Positions 1 to 9,185 of a DNA stretch of 22,301 bases are shown here, in pieces. A program made the translations under genes and the position numbers. The DNA comes from Hymenopellis radicata (lineage: Eukaryota > Basidiomycota > Agaricomycetes > Agaricales > Physalacriaceae). Position 1 is the stretch's first letter. Every line of letters begins with the position of its first letter. Where the stretch lies: NCBI GenBank assembly GCA_015501595.1, contig JADNRX010000790.1:1-22301 (forward strand). Reading direction: 5' to 3'. The notes under the pieces were generated by a model, which saw only the letters and a program-made list of their open reading frames with translations, did not search any database and had not been told where the DNA came from.

Positions 1-1602
1 TTAGCCTCGGTGAAGGGATTCCAGTCGAGGTTGGCGAAGAAAAGCATGCCCGACGAGGCCTTGACATGCTCCTCGAACCAGACCAGGTCTTGGAAGATCG
101 CCTTATTGAGGTAGACTTGGGCATGTGAGCGATTCTTGCCGGACATCTTCGCGTAGACGTTACATAACGCGGGTTTGAGTAGTGGAAAGACGTTGAGCGA
201 CCAGTTCATCCAGCCGGTGAGTTGTTCGAACTCATGGAGAGTATGTCGACGATGGGTCACATTGGCGAATTCTTGAACATGATGGATGAGTTCAGATTTG
301 GTGTCGTCGGGAAGTGTACTGTGTCGCAGTCATGGCGTTCGGATCAATCAGGAAGCCAATGATGGTCAGAATTTCTCCCCAGACTTGCTTCTTGGCTTTA
401 TGGGGAATGCCAAGCCAATCCCATAGACGGAGTAAGCGCGCTTGGTCGGTTGGGTAGTATTGTTGATACGGTTCATACCAAGACATGTCCCCAACTAGGC
501 CTACGCTGTAACAGTCGTCAACATAACAACACAAGAAGACCATGTCAAGAACACAAATTGCTAACCACACGATTAAACCCATCACGGACGCCCACGCGCG
601 CGGAGAAGCACAACTGCCGAAGCAGGCACGCCAATCTACGTAACGTAACCACGTAGACGTTTGCGACTTGCTCCCATCCATCATCGACGTAACGACTTGC
701 TTCAGTTGCCACAGCAGATGAACAGGGATCGTGCGGAAAGCACCCATAACGTCCGCTTTCCAGAGGAGGAATCGCTTGCCCGGATGAAGGCTGGCAAACA
801 TTAGCAGCATGGGGATGAAAACTAAAAGGGAATCAAGACGTGCGCCTTTAGTTTTCGACTTGTCAATCATATTGTTTTGACAAAATTCTCCAGCAGATTG
901 GTTTGCGACAAGGCGAAGGTCATCTGAGTGGGGTTTCGGGACCGCTATGTTCGGAGTGCTATACATACCAGGAAGAAGGTCGGGGCCGAAGGCTGGTGAG
1001 TGTTGACCTTTTCCTGCTTCCTCTTCACATTGGGTCGCGATGAATTGACTCTCTTCAGACGACGCGATATTCGCCCATGCGTTATCCCACGTTTCAGGAA
1101 AGTCGCTCGTTGGATTCGTGTCGGCCCATGGCCATAGCCCAACTCTCAGAGTTTGGACAACGGAGGCGACAAAGGCTCGGTTAGGATGAATTGCTAGAGC
1201 GCTCACAAAACGGTCAACGTCAATCGGAGTCGAAACGTGGAAAAGGTGTGGATTGTTAAAAATAGTTTTCATAGCTACATGTCCATATTCTTTTTCAGGC
1301 GGCTGAGGAAGAGGTTCATCAACCTCAGTGTACCACGCTGTTCGACTGCCTTGGGGAGCGTCGTCTCTCCATCCGAAACCTCTCATGTAGCGCGGCAGGA
1401 AGTAGCCGACGCCTCCAGCTTTTTCATCCTCCACTCGATCAACATCCACCTCCGCCTCCACCTCATCTCCCTCCCCTCCTCTTACAAAATGACGTACCGC
1501 GTGCCACATACTCGATACGAACGAACAGCCCACCGAGGGCTCAACTGCTTTTCGATTTGCACGAAGCGGCGACGTGGGGTCCTTCGCAGGAACTGCAGAC
1601 AT
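1..1602 (-). pseudogene. Retroelement pol: reverse transcriptase, frameshifted and truncated by the window edge
   Basis: This is the RT that would copy element RNA. It is in the +1 frame relative to gag. A plausible ATG lies at 1600-1602, inside the gag 3' end; the frame is open further upstream but there only shadows gag. After an acidic N-terminal part, an RT domain is visible: the motif A Asp codon at 751-753, an FG-x-C-x-SPRAW block at about 578-632, and the catalytic YVDD at 514-525. The frame stops at 292, but homologous-looking sequence (WMNWS, LLKPAL, MSGK, DLVWFEEH) continues in another frame from about 314 to 1. The change falls around 309-325 and the excess is one base modulo three, perhaps a 7-nt insertion. 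The copy is therefore probably dead unless this is an assembly error. Confidence 0.7.
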
Positions 1603-2662
1603 GACGTCTGGGACAAGGGTTTCGTGGGCACTTGTTCTCATTCCAGTTGTTGCAGATCTCTCTTTTCTTTCCGGATTTGGTTCTCGTAGACTTTCCGGAC
1701 GTCCCTCCACCCGTTCCTTCAATGTCGTTGTACCGAACGCCGTCCTTGTCGAGGAAGGCCATCCTGAGCCGGACGAGCTCAGGTGCATTGCATTGGTTGA
1801 AGAGAATGGATGGGTTTGAGGCGATGACTTTTCGCGCAGCGATGTCGTAGGCGATGACTCTGGTTTGGGATTCTTCGACTTTCGCAGAGAATAAGTCGTC
1901 GATGTGTCGTCGCCAGACTCGGAGTTCAGCTGTCCGGTAAGGGAAGACTGTCTCGACTGCCTCGCTGTACTTATCAAAGCATCGAAACCAGACAATTGAC
2001 GAGCTAACTGCCTTCTTTTCCGAGCTTCGTCCCAAGGCTTTGTGGAGCGCCGATTCGACTGAGCTGACTGGAGCGGGGTCGAGATCAAGCTTGGTGGAGA
2101 AGAAGAAAGCGTTGATTTCGTCGAAGTCGACGACTTCGTCGAGGAGCACTTTCTTCCAGAGTGCTTGGGGGAAGACGGGAGCGAGGCCGGTGCGCGTGAG
2201 GCTGCGCAACGCAGCCTTGATGTCCCGGGCATGGTTTTCGACGGCTGTACGGATTTTCTTGTGCTCGGCGGAGAGGATGATTTCTTGGAGGCCCGCAGCA
2301 GCGGCCCACCCAAACTGGTCCTCATCTTGCTCTTCGCCGTCGCCAGACTCGTCTGAGTGCGTGTGGTGGTGTTTGTGGCCGTGGTGGTGCTTGTGCTTGG
2401 GCTGCTTGTCGGCACCACCTCCGTCGCCTGAGTCTGAGCCATCATCGGAAGGGGAGGGGTCTCCTCGCCCGTGCTTCTTGACGTTGACGGGTGGTTCATC
2501 CTCCTCTTCATCATCGTCTTGGTCTGCATCTTCGTCCATGGTCTCGTCTCCTTCGAGCTCTTCGTCTCCAGATTTCCTTCCTGTCTTTTCAAACTCTTTC
2601 CCTCGTTGCTTGGCTCGTTCGAGGCGTCTCGCGTCGCTCTTACCTATGAACGAAGACTTCAT
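1541..2662 (-). CDS. Gag-like protein with C-terminal CCCH/zinc-knuckle region (373 aa)
   Basis: This is the likely nucleocapsid/structural protein of the retroelement. Residues about 33-60 are very acidic and about 88-104 are His/Lys-rich (KHKHHHGHKHHHTH). A folded central part runs from about 115 to 310, with Trp, FP and aromatic positions typical of such Gags. The C-terminus has two Cys/His clusters: C337-x7-C345-x4-C350-x3-H354, then C356-x2-C359-x3-H363-x4-C368. The ATG at 2660-2662 is the first in frame after an upstream in-frame TGA. The frame is open over its whole length, so this half is less decayed than the RT part. It ends inside the beginning of pol, with about 60 nt of overlap if pol starts at 1602. 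Confidence 0.7.
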   Translation of the reverse strand: MKSSFIGKSDARRLERAKQRGKEFEKTGRKSGDEELEGDETMDEDADQDDDEEEDEPPVNVKKHGRGDPSPSDDGSDSGDGGGADKQPKHKHHHGHKHHHTHSDESGDGEEQDEDQFGWAAAAGLQEIILSAEHKKIRTAVENHARDIKAALRSLTRTGLAPVFPQALWKKVLLDEVVDFDEINAFFFSTKLDLDPAPVSSVESALHKALGRSSEKKAVSSSIVWFRCFDKYSEAVETVFPYRTAELRVWRRHIDDLFSAKVEESQTRVIAYDIAARKVIASNPSILFNQCNAPELVRLRMAFLDKDGVRYNDIEGTGGGTSGKSTRTKSGKKREICNNWNENKCPRNPCPRRHVCSSCEGPHVAASCKSKSS

Positions 2663-3143
2663 AGAGCAGCCCTGCGAAGCTAGCCTACCTCAGGGATCAG
2701 ACACTACCTACCTTATCATTGACCACTAGTATCTGCATCTCTGATGTTGTCCGGTGATTCAGAACTTACCAAGGCCTTGAAATATTTCTCACGAATCTAC
2801 TTCAAATACTTATCCTCTTCGCACGCGACATTGTAGCGGCAGTTTAACCTGTACCGTTGTGGAATGACGGCTTCATTGTCCATCCTAAGGCTAGGTCTGA
2901 ACGGGTCAAGTATGAGTCTCTGAGCCTTTCCCTAAGCCACATCAGCACGTAATGTCTTTTAACTTTTGACGGTGCTTCGCGGAACTTAGAATAACGAGCT
3001 CTGTTGCTAACCGCCTATAGCCTATACGAGACGCCGAGTGAGTACCGACAAGTGTTGTAAGCCCATGAAAACGTGGAATGGCGGCAATTGGCAAGTAGGT
3101 ACCGCGACGCGTTTATCGATACACCAAGTGAATCATTGACTAA
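2663..3143. other. Spacer between retroelement and next gene fragment
   Basis: No convincing ORF. It should contain the 5' untranslated or terminal part of the retroelement, but I found no terminal repeat. Toward the right there are intron-like pieces on the plus strand, for example a GTAGGT donor near 3096 with a TTGACTAAG acceptor at 3136-3144. These suggest that the plus-strand fragment beginning at 3144 once had more 5' exons here. Confidence 0.4.
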
Positions 3144-3594
3144 GTAGTCGCACCAAGACGGAAGTCCGTCAACAAGATTTCATCTTCGAGGATGCCACTC
3201 GGGCGAGTGGATGTGGGCAAGAAGATGGAGGTCGCGATTGAGGACAAAACGGGTGAATACGTAGAGGGATCCAGGGAACTTGGAGGGCGGTGGTGGGAAC
3301 TCGCAGGGGCAAGAGCGACGCCCTTCGTTACGACAGAAAGGTAATGAAAGCTAAGCAACACTGGCACATTTCTTCTCTTGGGAAGACACAGCGTACGAGA
3401 CGCGGGTTTCTGGACTCTTCAGACAGATTGAGAAAGCGCGTACATTGTCGAAGGTGAAGGTAATCCAAGGTGGGCAGAGTGTCCCTTTGGGATTGAAGAC
3501 ATGGTACATAGAAGTTCGCAACGGCGGAGAAGATACCCACAACCGATGCTTCGTGTGGGCTACTGTTGTAGACGCGTCATACTTCGTCTGTTAA
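3144..3594 (+). pseudogene. Unrecognised spliced protein, 3' fragment
   Basis: Two plus-strand open segments look coding. The first, 3144-3341, includes GKKMEVAIEDKTGEYVEGS and GGRWWELAG. The second, 3355-3594, includes FFSWEDTAYETRVSGLF, GLKTWYIEVRNGG and a TAA stop. They are in different frames, and the second begins right after a GCTAAG acceptor, so an intron joins them; a GTGAAT donor near 3252 would preserve phase but would remove part of the first segment. I do not recognise the family. It lies tail to tail with the TFIIS-like gene, 67 bp away. The missing 5' end suggests a fragment. The alternative, chance open frames, is less likely given the composition. Confidence 0.4.
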
Positions 3595-3661
3595 ACGCTG
3601 CGCGTCGTCGTTTCACCCAGCACACGTACGCCTTGTCGAGGATTGCCTCGCGTCAGCTACG

Positions 3662-4530
3662 CTATGAAATCTGCATTAGATCCTGGAGAACAATTATTTC
3701 GCAGAGCACACATATTAAGAGGGGACGGACCGCAAGAGACAGCGCAGCAAACCTCTCAGCCTCAATCGCGCCATTGAGAACGGCATCCCTCCATCGTGAG
3801 GTATCCTTATGTCGTAGCGCGACGAAGAGGGTACGGAAGCGGGCTTTATATTCTGTTGTGGTTCCTTCGTGCGTCTCAAAGACGGCCGCTTCGATGATAG
3901 TGGCGAGCGCGAGTATCTCCTCCGTCGCTAATGAAGCAAAATCAGAATGAGGATGATAAGCATAGGGTACGGAGGACGCGCAGCGCACCCAAGTCCGAAT
4001 CGAGCGCTAACCCGTCGTACATCAGCTCGATGCACTTATCGCGGATCGGGTCGTCGGTGACTTTGATGGACGTGAGATCCCTCTTGGCGGAACGCAACGG
4101 TGGCTTGGCCGACGGTGGTGGTGGCGACGGCGGTTTTGCTACTCGTCGTCAATACTGCTGTACACACGCGCCATTGGTACGCGCACCTGTCTTGGCGTCT
4201 TCTACGTCCTGTTTCCATTGCTTGACGAGCTCCTTAGCTGCGTCCGAGACGTTCTTGATGGGGTGAGAGCGTAGTTTGCCCACTGCCAATCCCGCTCGCG
4301 TTTCCTGATGTGAGACGGCGGGTTCATAATGAATACGGATGTATTTAGCATGAGCTCACTCTCAGAAGAGATTCTTTCACGACGACACCGTTCCTTAGCG
4401 TCTCCAACAGCGCGAGTAGTTCCTAGCATTCAAATAAATGAGGGTAGATGAGTACGTGAGGATGACGCACCGACTCTTCGGTGAGTTTTTGCATCTGCCT
4501 AACATGTCCTTTCAATTCAGTCGCGTCCAT
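3662..4530 (-). pseudogene. TFIIS-like transcription elongation factor, five exons, zinc ribbon missing
   Basis: TFIIS rescues backtracked RNA polymerase II. Predicted exons are 4530-4471, 4422-4360, 4304-4187, 4138-3989 and 3927-3662, giving 218 aa. The four introns (48, 55, 48 and 61 nt) have donors GTGCGT, GTGAGC, GTGCGC and GTGCGC and all end in AG. The conceptual protein begins MDATELKGHVRQMQ and has a domain I (LW) signature (LLETLRNGVVVKESLLR, then KLRSHPIKNVSDAAKELV), a Pro/Ser linker, and a domain II signature (RDKCIELMYDGLALDS, YKARFRTLFVALRHKD, ERFAALS). It then diverges and stops at 3662. The C-terminal zinc ribbon, with its RSADEP-type loop that stimulates transcript cleavage, is absent from all three frames downstream. 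Family members are usually about 300 aa. This is a truncated paralogue or pseudogene; the full copy is probably elsewhere in the genome. Confidence 0.8.
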
Positions 4531-4620
4531 TTCGCTTGATGCAAGACTAAAGAGGAGCGTGATGAAGATGAGATGAAGGAAAGCACGCGATTGGAGAATG
4601 TCTCAAATGAGCACTGTCAA

Positions 4621-4691
4621 GCATTAATGGGGTAGTGGTAACCTGGGTCGTTGCCATCGACCCGCCGGGGGTTCGATTTCCCCTTAATGCA
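4621..4691 (+). tRNA. tRNA-Gly (anticodon GCC)
   Basis: The 71-nt cloverleaf has a perfect 7-bp acceptor stem (GCATTAA/TTAATGC) and discriminator A4691. The anticodon arm is GGTCG-TTGCCAT-CGACC with GCC at 4653-4655, and the T arm is GGGGG-TTCGATT-TCCCC. The A box (TGGGGTAGTGG) and B box (GGTTCGATTTCC) are present. There is no intron and CCA is not encoded. It closely resembles yeast tRNA-Gly(GCC) in length and arm layout. Confidence 0.95.
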
Positions 4692-4694
4692 TGT

Positions 4695-4719
4695 GTTTTC
4701 GCTTATGGCATTTTTTTTT
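4695..4719 (+). terminator. Pol III terminator of tRNA-Gly
   Basis: A T4 run at 4696-4699 lies 4 nt after the tRNA, and a longer T9 run at 4711-4719 acts as a backup. Both suit RNA polymerase III termination. Confidence 0.8.
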
Positions 4720-4995
4720 GCCCACTGTCGTTTCTCAGTTCATAATTCAAGAATCAAGATGTTCGAACAGGTAACAGGTTACAGGATTCAGGAACTTCGA
4801 ATTTGAGCTTTCAATAGCAATATAGACGGGCGAAGATCACAAGATATTCATATGCACGAGCTCTATGCAGTGGTTTCCTTCAAATGTCGGGCCTTGGCAG
4901 TATCAGCAAACGGTCATGATTACAGTGGCATTACACCTACTTTCGTTTAGAAAGCCAACTTGCGCAGAGGTTCCTCTCGGTCCCTTATCGGAGTA

Positions 4996-5145
4996 TCAAT
5001 GTCCTCTGTCAGATGCATTAAGTAGTACACCGTATAGTAACGGAGCCGACTCACGCTCAACAGGAGGAGCTCTAATGATCAAGGGACTGGCCACTAAGCT
5101 GGATGCAGCACTGAGGAAGACTGTCACGGCGAGTGCAAAATTCAT
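4996..5145 (-). pseudogene. 5' stub of a secreted-protein gene (signal peptide)
   Basis: The ATG at 5143-5145 (A at -3) opens a 49-codon frame. It starts with a clear secretion signal, MNFALAVTVFLSAASSLVAS, followed by a propeptide-like stretch (PLIIRAPPVERESAPLLYG) and a TGA at 4996. A donor-like GTGTAC follows the Gly codon, but no convincing second exon was found downstream. Signal peptide plus ERxxAPLxxG is reminiscent of the N-terminus of fungal S8 subtilisin-like proproteases; that is an inference from memory. With a TATA box about 57 bp upstream, this looks like an intact promoter and first exon whose body has been lost or decayed. Confidence 0.45.
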
Positions 5146-5200
5146 GTTCGACGTGGTGGGATGGGGGTTCTGATGGGCTGCCTCACTGGCACGTCGATGA

Positions 5201-5210
5201 GTCTTATATC
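5201..5210 (-). promoter_or_regulatory. TATA box for the minus-strand secreted-protein stub
   Basis: Read on the minus strand this is GATATAAGAC, 55-65 bp upstream of the ATG at 5145, a normal fungal spacing. A second, oppositely oriented TATAAAAG lies at 5247-5254 on the plus strand; its nearest downstream frame (5286-5666) lacks an ATG start. Confidence 0.45.
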
Positions 5211-6229
5211 CCAAAGACCAGGACCAAATATGCAACTATCATACTGTATAAAAGCTGCTGAGCGGAACACAGCACAAGAGTCTCCTTGTTTACCGATACA
5301 ACTAAAAGCTGTGAAAACACTCAGTGGGAACATCACTCCGAGTGTCATCTCATACCTACCTGTTGTTTTGGACAAGAAGTTTGCATAACGGGTCCCATCA
5401 GTGTCAGTGTGTCGCAGTGGCGCACCGGCTGTAAATCTGTCTTATTTTGGAACATCAACTCACATAACGCAACCTTCAAACATGATTTTTTTAGTATTCC
5501 CATCGATACAATCATGGATGAAGCTCCATATCATAGGGTAGCATCTTCATCTATGAAAGCGGACGATCTATTTCAAGGATTAAGGTGGTTTGCTTACGAG
5601 TGCAGAACAGAGAACCACAACGACGTCGACCAACTGCAGCATCATCTTGTTCCATATGCAATGTAGATTCGTCGTCACCATTAGCGGTTCCCAGGTTCTC
5701 GATCCGACTGAGTACGCGATGTTGGTTGCAAGCTAAGCCGGAGGAGTGTCCCGTTTATTGAACCTTTGTAAGCAGCCGCTAGTGCTGACTTCGATGACGA
5801 AGAGCGAGAGGTCAGAGGACGTGTTATTAAACGGTGAAGAGATGCACAGGCGTAACCAGGCGCACGGAGAAAGGTTTGTGGGCAATGGCGGAGAAGAGTA
5901 CCGTGGAGGAAAAGAGGCTTGATGTGTTGTTGAGCGATAGAAACGAGACAGAAACAGAGACAGCAGAGATGGAGAACAAAGTGTCGCTCCCGTATTACTC
6001 GCGTACTTGTCCGTCATTGTCCGTCTATGTAGCCACAGATATCAGACCAGTGCCTCTTCGTTCCCGTATTCGGCCGATTGGTCCCGGAACTGAGCCAAGT
6101 TTACGACTCACGCGTGCGCCAAATCCGTTCTCTCAGAGGAGGTCGTCGTATGGCGCAATGCGGATACAGCTGATATGATGGTAGTCGAAGTCCAAGTTCA
6201 AGTCGATCACATGACACAACTCTCTTCTC
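5211..6229. other. Intergenic, no supported gene
   Basis: Apart from the plus-strand TATAAAAG at 5247-5254, nothing is recognisable. The plus-strand frame 5286-5666 begins with TTG and has no family signature. Open frames on both strands around 5733-6178 overlap each other and look like chance. Confidence 0.4.
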
Positions 6230-8480
6230 TACGGTCATCATCTCTCCGAATTCCGGGCGTCGGCGGAACGTCTCATGATTCTCCCTCACCAACGCGAGGG
6301 TGGCTGGCGTAGACACGACCTTAAACGCAAACAGCGCGTTGGAGCAACGTCTCATGAACGTTCATTGTGGCCTTCCATACGTGGACTAATGGTTTAACTG
6401 CTTTAGTCTTCTTGGGGCAGAAAAAAAGGCAGATTTTTTTTACACCTGGATGTTCTCATACCTACGAGGCCCCGTGTCTGATGCAAAGCTCTTTCCCCTC
6501 CCAGACCACGGTAGCGCCGAGGACTAGGCGCGCTCCATGGCAAAACTCGTTATTTTGGAGTCTAAGTAAAAAATGTAATCGAGCGGTTGGGGTATGTCTT
6601 CGTTCGCTAACGTGAACTAACAATGGCGCAGCACTGTTTGGCTCTTCGTAAAACTCAAATTCCTCCTCTTCGCGTAGCATCGTGGACTAGCCGCTACATG
6701 TCTACCTGGACTTTGCATATCGTTTTCGTTGCCGAGCTCCGTGGAGTGAATTTTGTCTGCAACGGGTGTAAACACGACCTCAGTGCGCGGTCATCAGCTC
6801 TCCGATTCCTAGCGTTAGCGCAACATTGTTGGTCTCTCTCTCTCTCTCGCTGATACAAGGACTACTGGGGTGGATAAGTCCTCAGAGACGAAAGGGTGCG
6901 TCGTCGAGTTCGTTTAGCTAGCCATTACGCGTACTGATGGCTCAACTGCTTCAGTCTCCGCATAGCTATGTTCGATCCACCTTTTTGTGATTCGGAATGC
7001 TCTCATACCGCCGAGTTTCCACTCAACGGAGAGCCCAGATTCCCCTCCCAGATGTGGCGCTGTGGTCTAATCACTACGCGCTGCCATATGTTCGTGGGGA
7101 GTAAGTTCTCTTTTTTGGTTCAAACCAAAAAGAAAACCGCGTCATCACAACGTACGACATCTTCTGCTGGGCTTTCTCTACGTGGATCTGTGGCTCAACT
7201 GCTTCAAGTCTTCTTGAGAATTTCATAATGTTGCATTGATTTTTGAACGCTGCGATCCTTCGGTGATGTTCAATTCACATCGCTTCCTCGCGCGTATGTG
7301 CAGGCTCAAATTGTCCTCCTACACGTAGCACGCTGGGCGAGTTGCTATGTTGCTACCTACTGCAGTGTCAGGATCTTGTTTTTCTTCGGTTGGCGAATTT
7401 GGCAGTTTGCATCTGATTGACATCTTAGTGGTGACTTCCGGTCAACGTTCAACATAGCATGCCCACACTTTTTTCTCTTCAGATCCGGCATCTCTCTTCT
7501 TCACGGCGTCAACGCAACGGTGTACGACTCTCTCTCTCTCCCATTAATACAAGGACCCGTCTGTTCGTGGACTTGTGGATTAACAGTTTCATCGAGTCTC
7601 CTAAAAGCGTTCGCTTACGTCGCTGTCTTTTACTCTCCGGTACTCCCGCCAAGTCCAATGCAATGCTTAGATTCTCATCTCAGGCGTAGCACCGTGAACT
7701 AGCCGTCATGTGCTTACTTACAAATACACCGTAATTTCAGCTATGTTTTGATGCAGGTAAACAGGTGTGTATAGGTGTGTCTTTACGATGCTGTGCGTTG
7801 AAAATTAAACTTTTTGAATGTTACGAGGCTCCCCGGTGTCCCTCGCTTTCATGTGGCACACGATTCTTCACGTCAAAGATACCTTTTGTTCACGTAGCAC
7901 CGTGGACTATCTGCTGTCTACAAATACTAGCGTCCGGGCTGCAAAGTCTCATTTTTCCATACTACAACCTGGTGCGGAATGTACCACTGGCACACAGCCT
8001 GCGGTATTCAGTCGTTCGTCCCGCCGGGTTCATCGCAAAGCTCAGAAAGTTCCCTTCCTAGATGTAGCGCCGTGGACAAGCCACTAGGTGCTTACCTTCA
8101 TTGTGACCAGCCGGCTTTTTGGTTTAAACAGAAAAGCGTGTCATCCCGACGTGTTACTACCATGCTAGTCTATGCTAGTACCGTACGTGGACCCGTAGAT
8201 CAAGTGGTCTGGGTCTTCTTAAGGCCTGGTGCTCCATTAGATTTTTTATCCCGACCTCCGGACCTTTGGCGGCGTCCTTTGCTTTGGCGCTCTCCTTCTG
8301 TCGCCGCTAGTACGAACTTGATGGCACATGGATATGACAACGATTCCTAAGCCTCGTGTGCGCCACACTGGGCCTCTTTCACAAACACGATGATTCTCTC
8401 AGCCGAAAAATTCCTCTTTGACTCGTAGCACTATAGATTAGCTGCTATGTGTCTATCTAGCTTTGGTGTGGTGTTTGAAG
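6230..8480. repeat. Decayed tandem/dispersed repeat array, unit about 350-400 bp
   Basis: Three sub-motifs recur in order. Motif A (GTGGACTTGTGGCTCAACTG-like) is at about 6379, 6927, 7181, 7566 and 8185. Motif B (CGTAGCACCGTGGACTAGCC-like, then GCTATGTGCTTACCT) is at about 6508, 6672, 7051, 7322, 7684, 7892, 8061 and 8423. Motif C, a CATCAGCTCTCCGATTCC-like piece leading into CT dinucleotides and ATACAAGGAC, is at about 6232, 6789 and 7476. A CTTTTTGGTTYAAAC hairpin-like piece occurs near 7110 and 8117. Copies differ strongly and spacing ranges from 170 to 600 bp, so the array is old. No protein is encoded. Confidence 0.7.
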
Positions 8481-8546
8481 GTCATTTTTTTGGGTTTCCG
8501 GTTTCTTCCTCACCGCCAAGGATAAACGAACCGCGACCCTTGAAGC

Positions 8547-8643
8547 GTCGGTATCGATTAGGGGTTAAATCACCTCGTTGTGGTGTTGTCATATCATGGT
8601 GCGTTACTCCGAGGAGCCACTGGTTCGATTCCAGTTACCGACA
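8547..8643 (+). tRNA. tRNA-His (anticodon GTG) with 25-nt intron
   Basis: The acceptor stem is a perfect 7 bp (GTCGGTA/TACCGAC) with discriminator A8643, as in eukaryotic cytosolic tRNA-His. The D arm is GAT-TAGGGGTTAA-ATC. The anticodon stem CCTCG/CGAGG encloses loop TTGTGG^C, with GTG at 8580-8582. An intron at 8584-8608 sits between positions 37 and 38, the canonical nuclear site. The T arm is ACTGG-TTCGATT-CCAGT. The mature tRNA is 72 nt. A T8 terminator follows 20 bp downstream. Confidence 0.93.
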
Positions 8644-8662
8644 TGGCACAGTGTGTTGCTGA

Positions 8663-8670
8663 TTTTTTTT
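8663..8670 (+). terminator. Pol III terminator of tRNA-His
   Basis: A run of eight T starts 20 bp after the tRNA 3' end. Confidence 0.75.
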
Positions 8671-9185
8671 CAACGCCACAGCGCCGCTGCGGTCATTAAT
8701 AATTATGTAGACTTTGATCCGGAATTTGGTATTTGGAGCACCGTACGGAGGCCACGATGGCCTTGCAATAACTCATGGATTGCTCAAGAATCAGGATCTG
8801 TTGGATGAACAGTGTTCACGCTTGGTCTGATGTTACATGATCCCTCGTGTAAGTAGGTCATCCTGGCGACTAATTATACGCGTCCTCTCCCCCCATCTAG
8901 CTTCCCCCGACTCGGTCCACCGCCTCAATCATCCATCCCTATGGAAACAGGGAGTGGACAGCTTGTTGCCGAACATGCCGCTGCCAAGTAGCCCTGGGGA
9001 CCCCGTAGACCACCATCAGACTTAAGTCTGGCTTAAGTCCTAGGCTGGAATGTGTCGAGGAAGGGTCAGGCACTTATGTTAGGGCAGGCAGCAAGTAGTG
9101 TGGCGCAAAATAGACTCTATTGGGTAGAAACATGTATGCAGGAGTATATTTAACAATAGTTAGAGGTAATGTATTGTTCGAGCAG
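8671..9185. other. Intergenic; contains a 14-bp palindrome
   Basis: No supported gene. CAGACTTAAGTCTG at 9017-9030 is a perfect palindrome, followed by CTTAAGTCCTAGG. The AT-rich stretch at about 9040-9180 looks like a solo-LTR or transposon 3' region in composition, but no repeat partner is visible in the window. Confidence 0.35.

Larger units (their letters stand above)
1..2662 (-). mobile_element. Retrotransposon, probably DIRS-like, gag plus RT part, cut by the window edge
   Basis: The minus strand carries, in order, a Gag-like ORF with a C-terminal zinc finger, an overlapping RT ORF in another frame, and the start of the connection/RNase H region, which runs off position 1. Gag followed by RT with YVDD, and the post-RT block (Trp-rich, with PLLKPAL), match what I recall of DIRS-like (tyrosine-recombinase) elements of Agaricomycetes. 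The diagnostic recombinase or methyltransferase would lie beyond the left edge, so the class is inferred. No terminal repeats could be identified; the 5' end of the element lies somewhere to the right of 2662. Confidence 0.7.

Noticed and set aside
1605..2592. Upstream half of the long minus-strand frame that contains the RT
   Set aside because: It has no ATG start and is Ser/Thr/Arg-rich nonsense lying over the gag frame; only the part below about 1602 is protein-like.
2040..2729. 229-codon plus-strand frame
   Set aside because: Ser/Pro/Trp-rich antisense shadow of gag.
3501..3950. 149-codon plus-strand frame
   Set aside because: Antisense of TFIIS exon 5 and the fragment beside it; arginine/serine-rich without any motif.
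5286..5666. 126-codon plus-strand frame behind a TATA box
   Set aside because: It starts with TTG, has no family signature and no intron pattern.
6866..6900. Hammerhead-ribozyme-like words (GTCCTCAGAGACGAAA)
   Set aside because: The CUGAUGA core and a proper stem I/III are missing, and the other array copies do not conserve it.
9040..9180. Possible solo LTR
   Set aside because: No second copy, target duplication or clear TG...CA ends could be confirmed.
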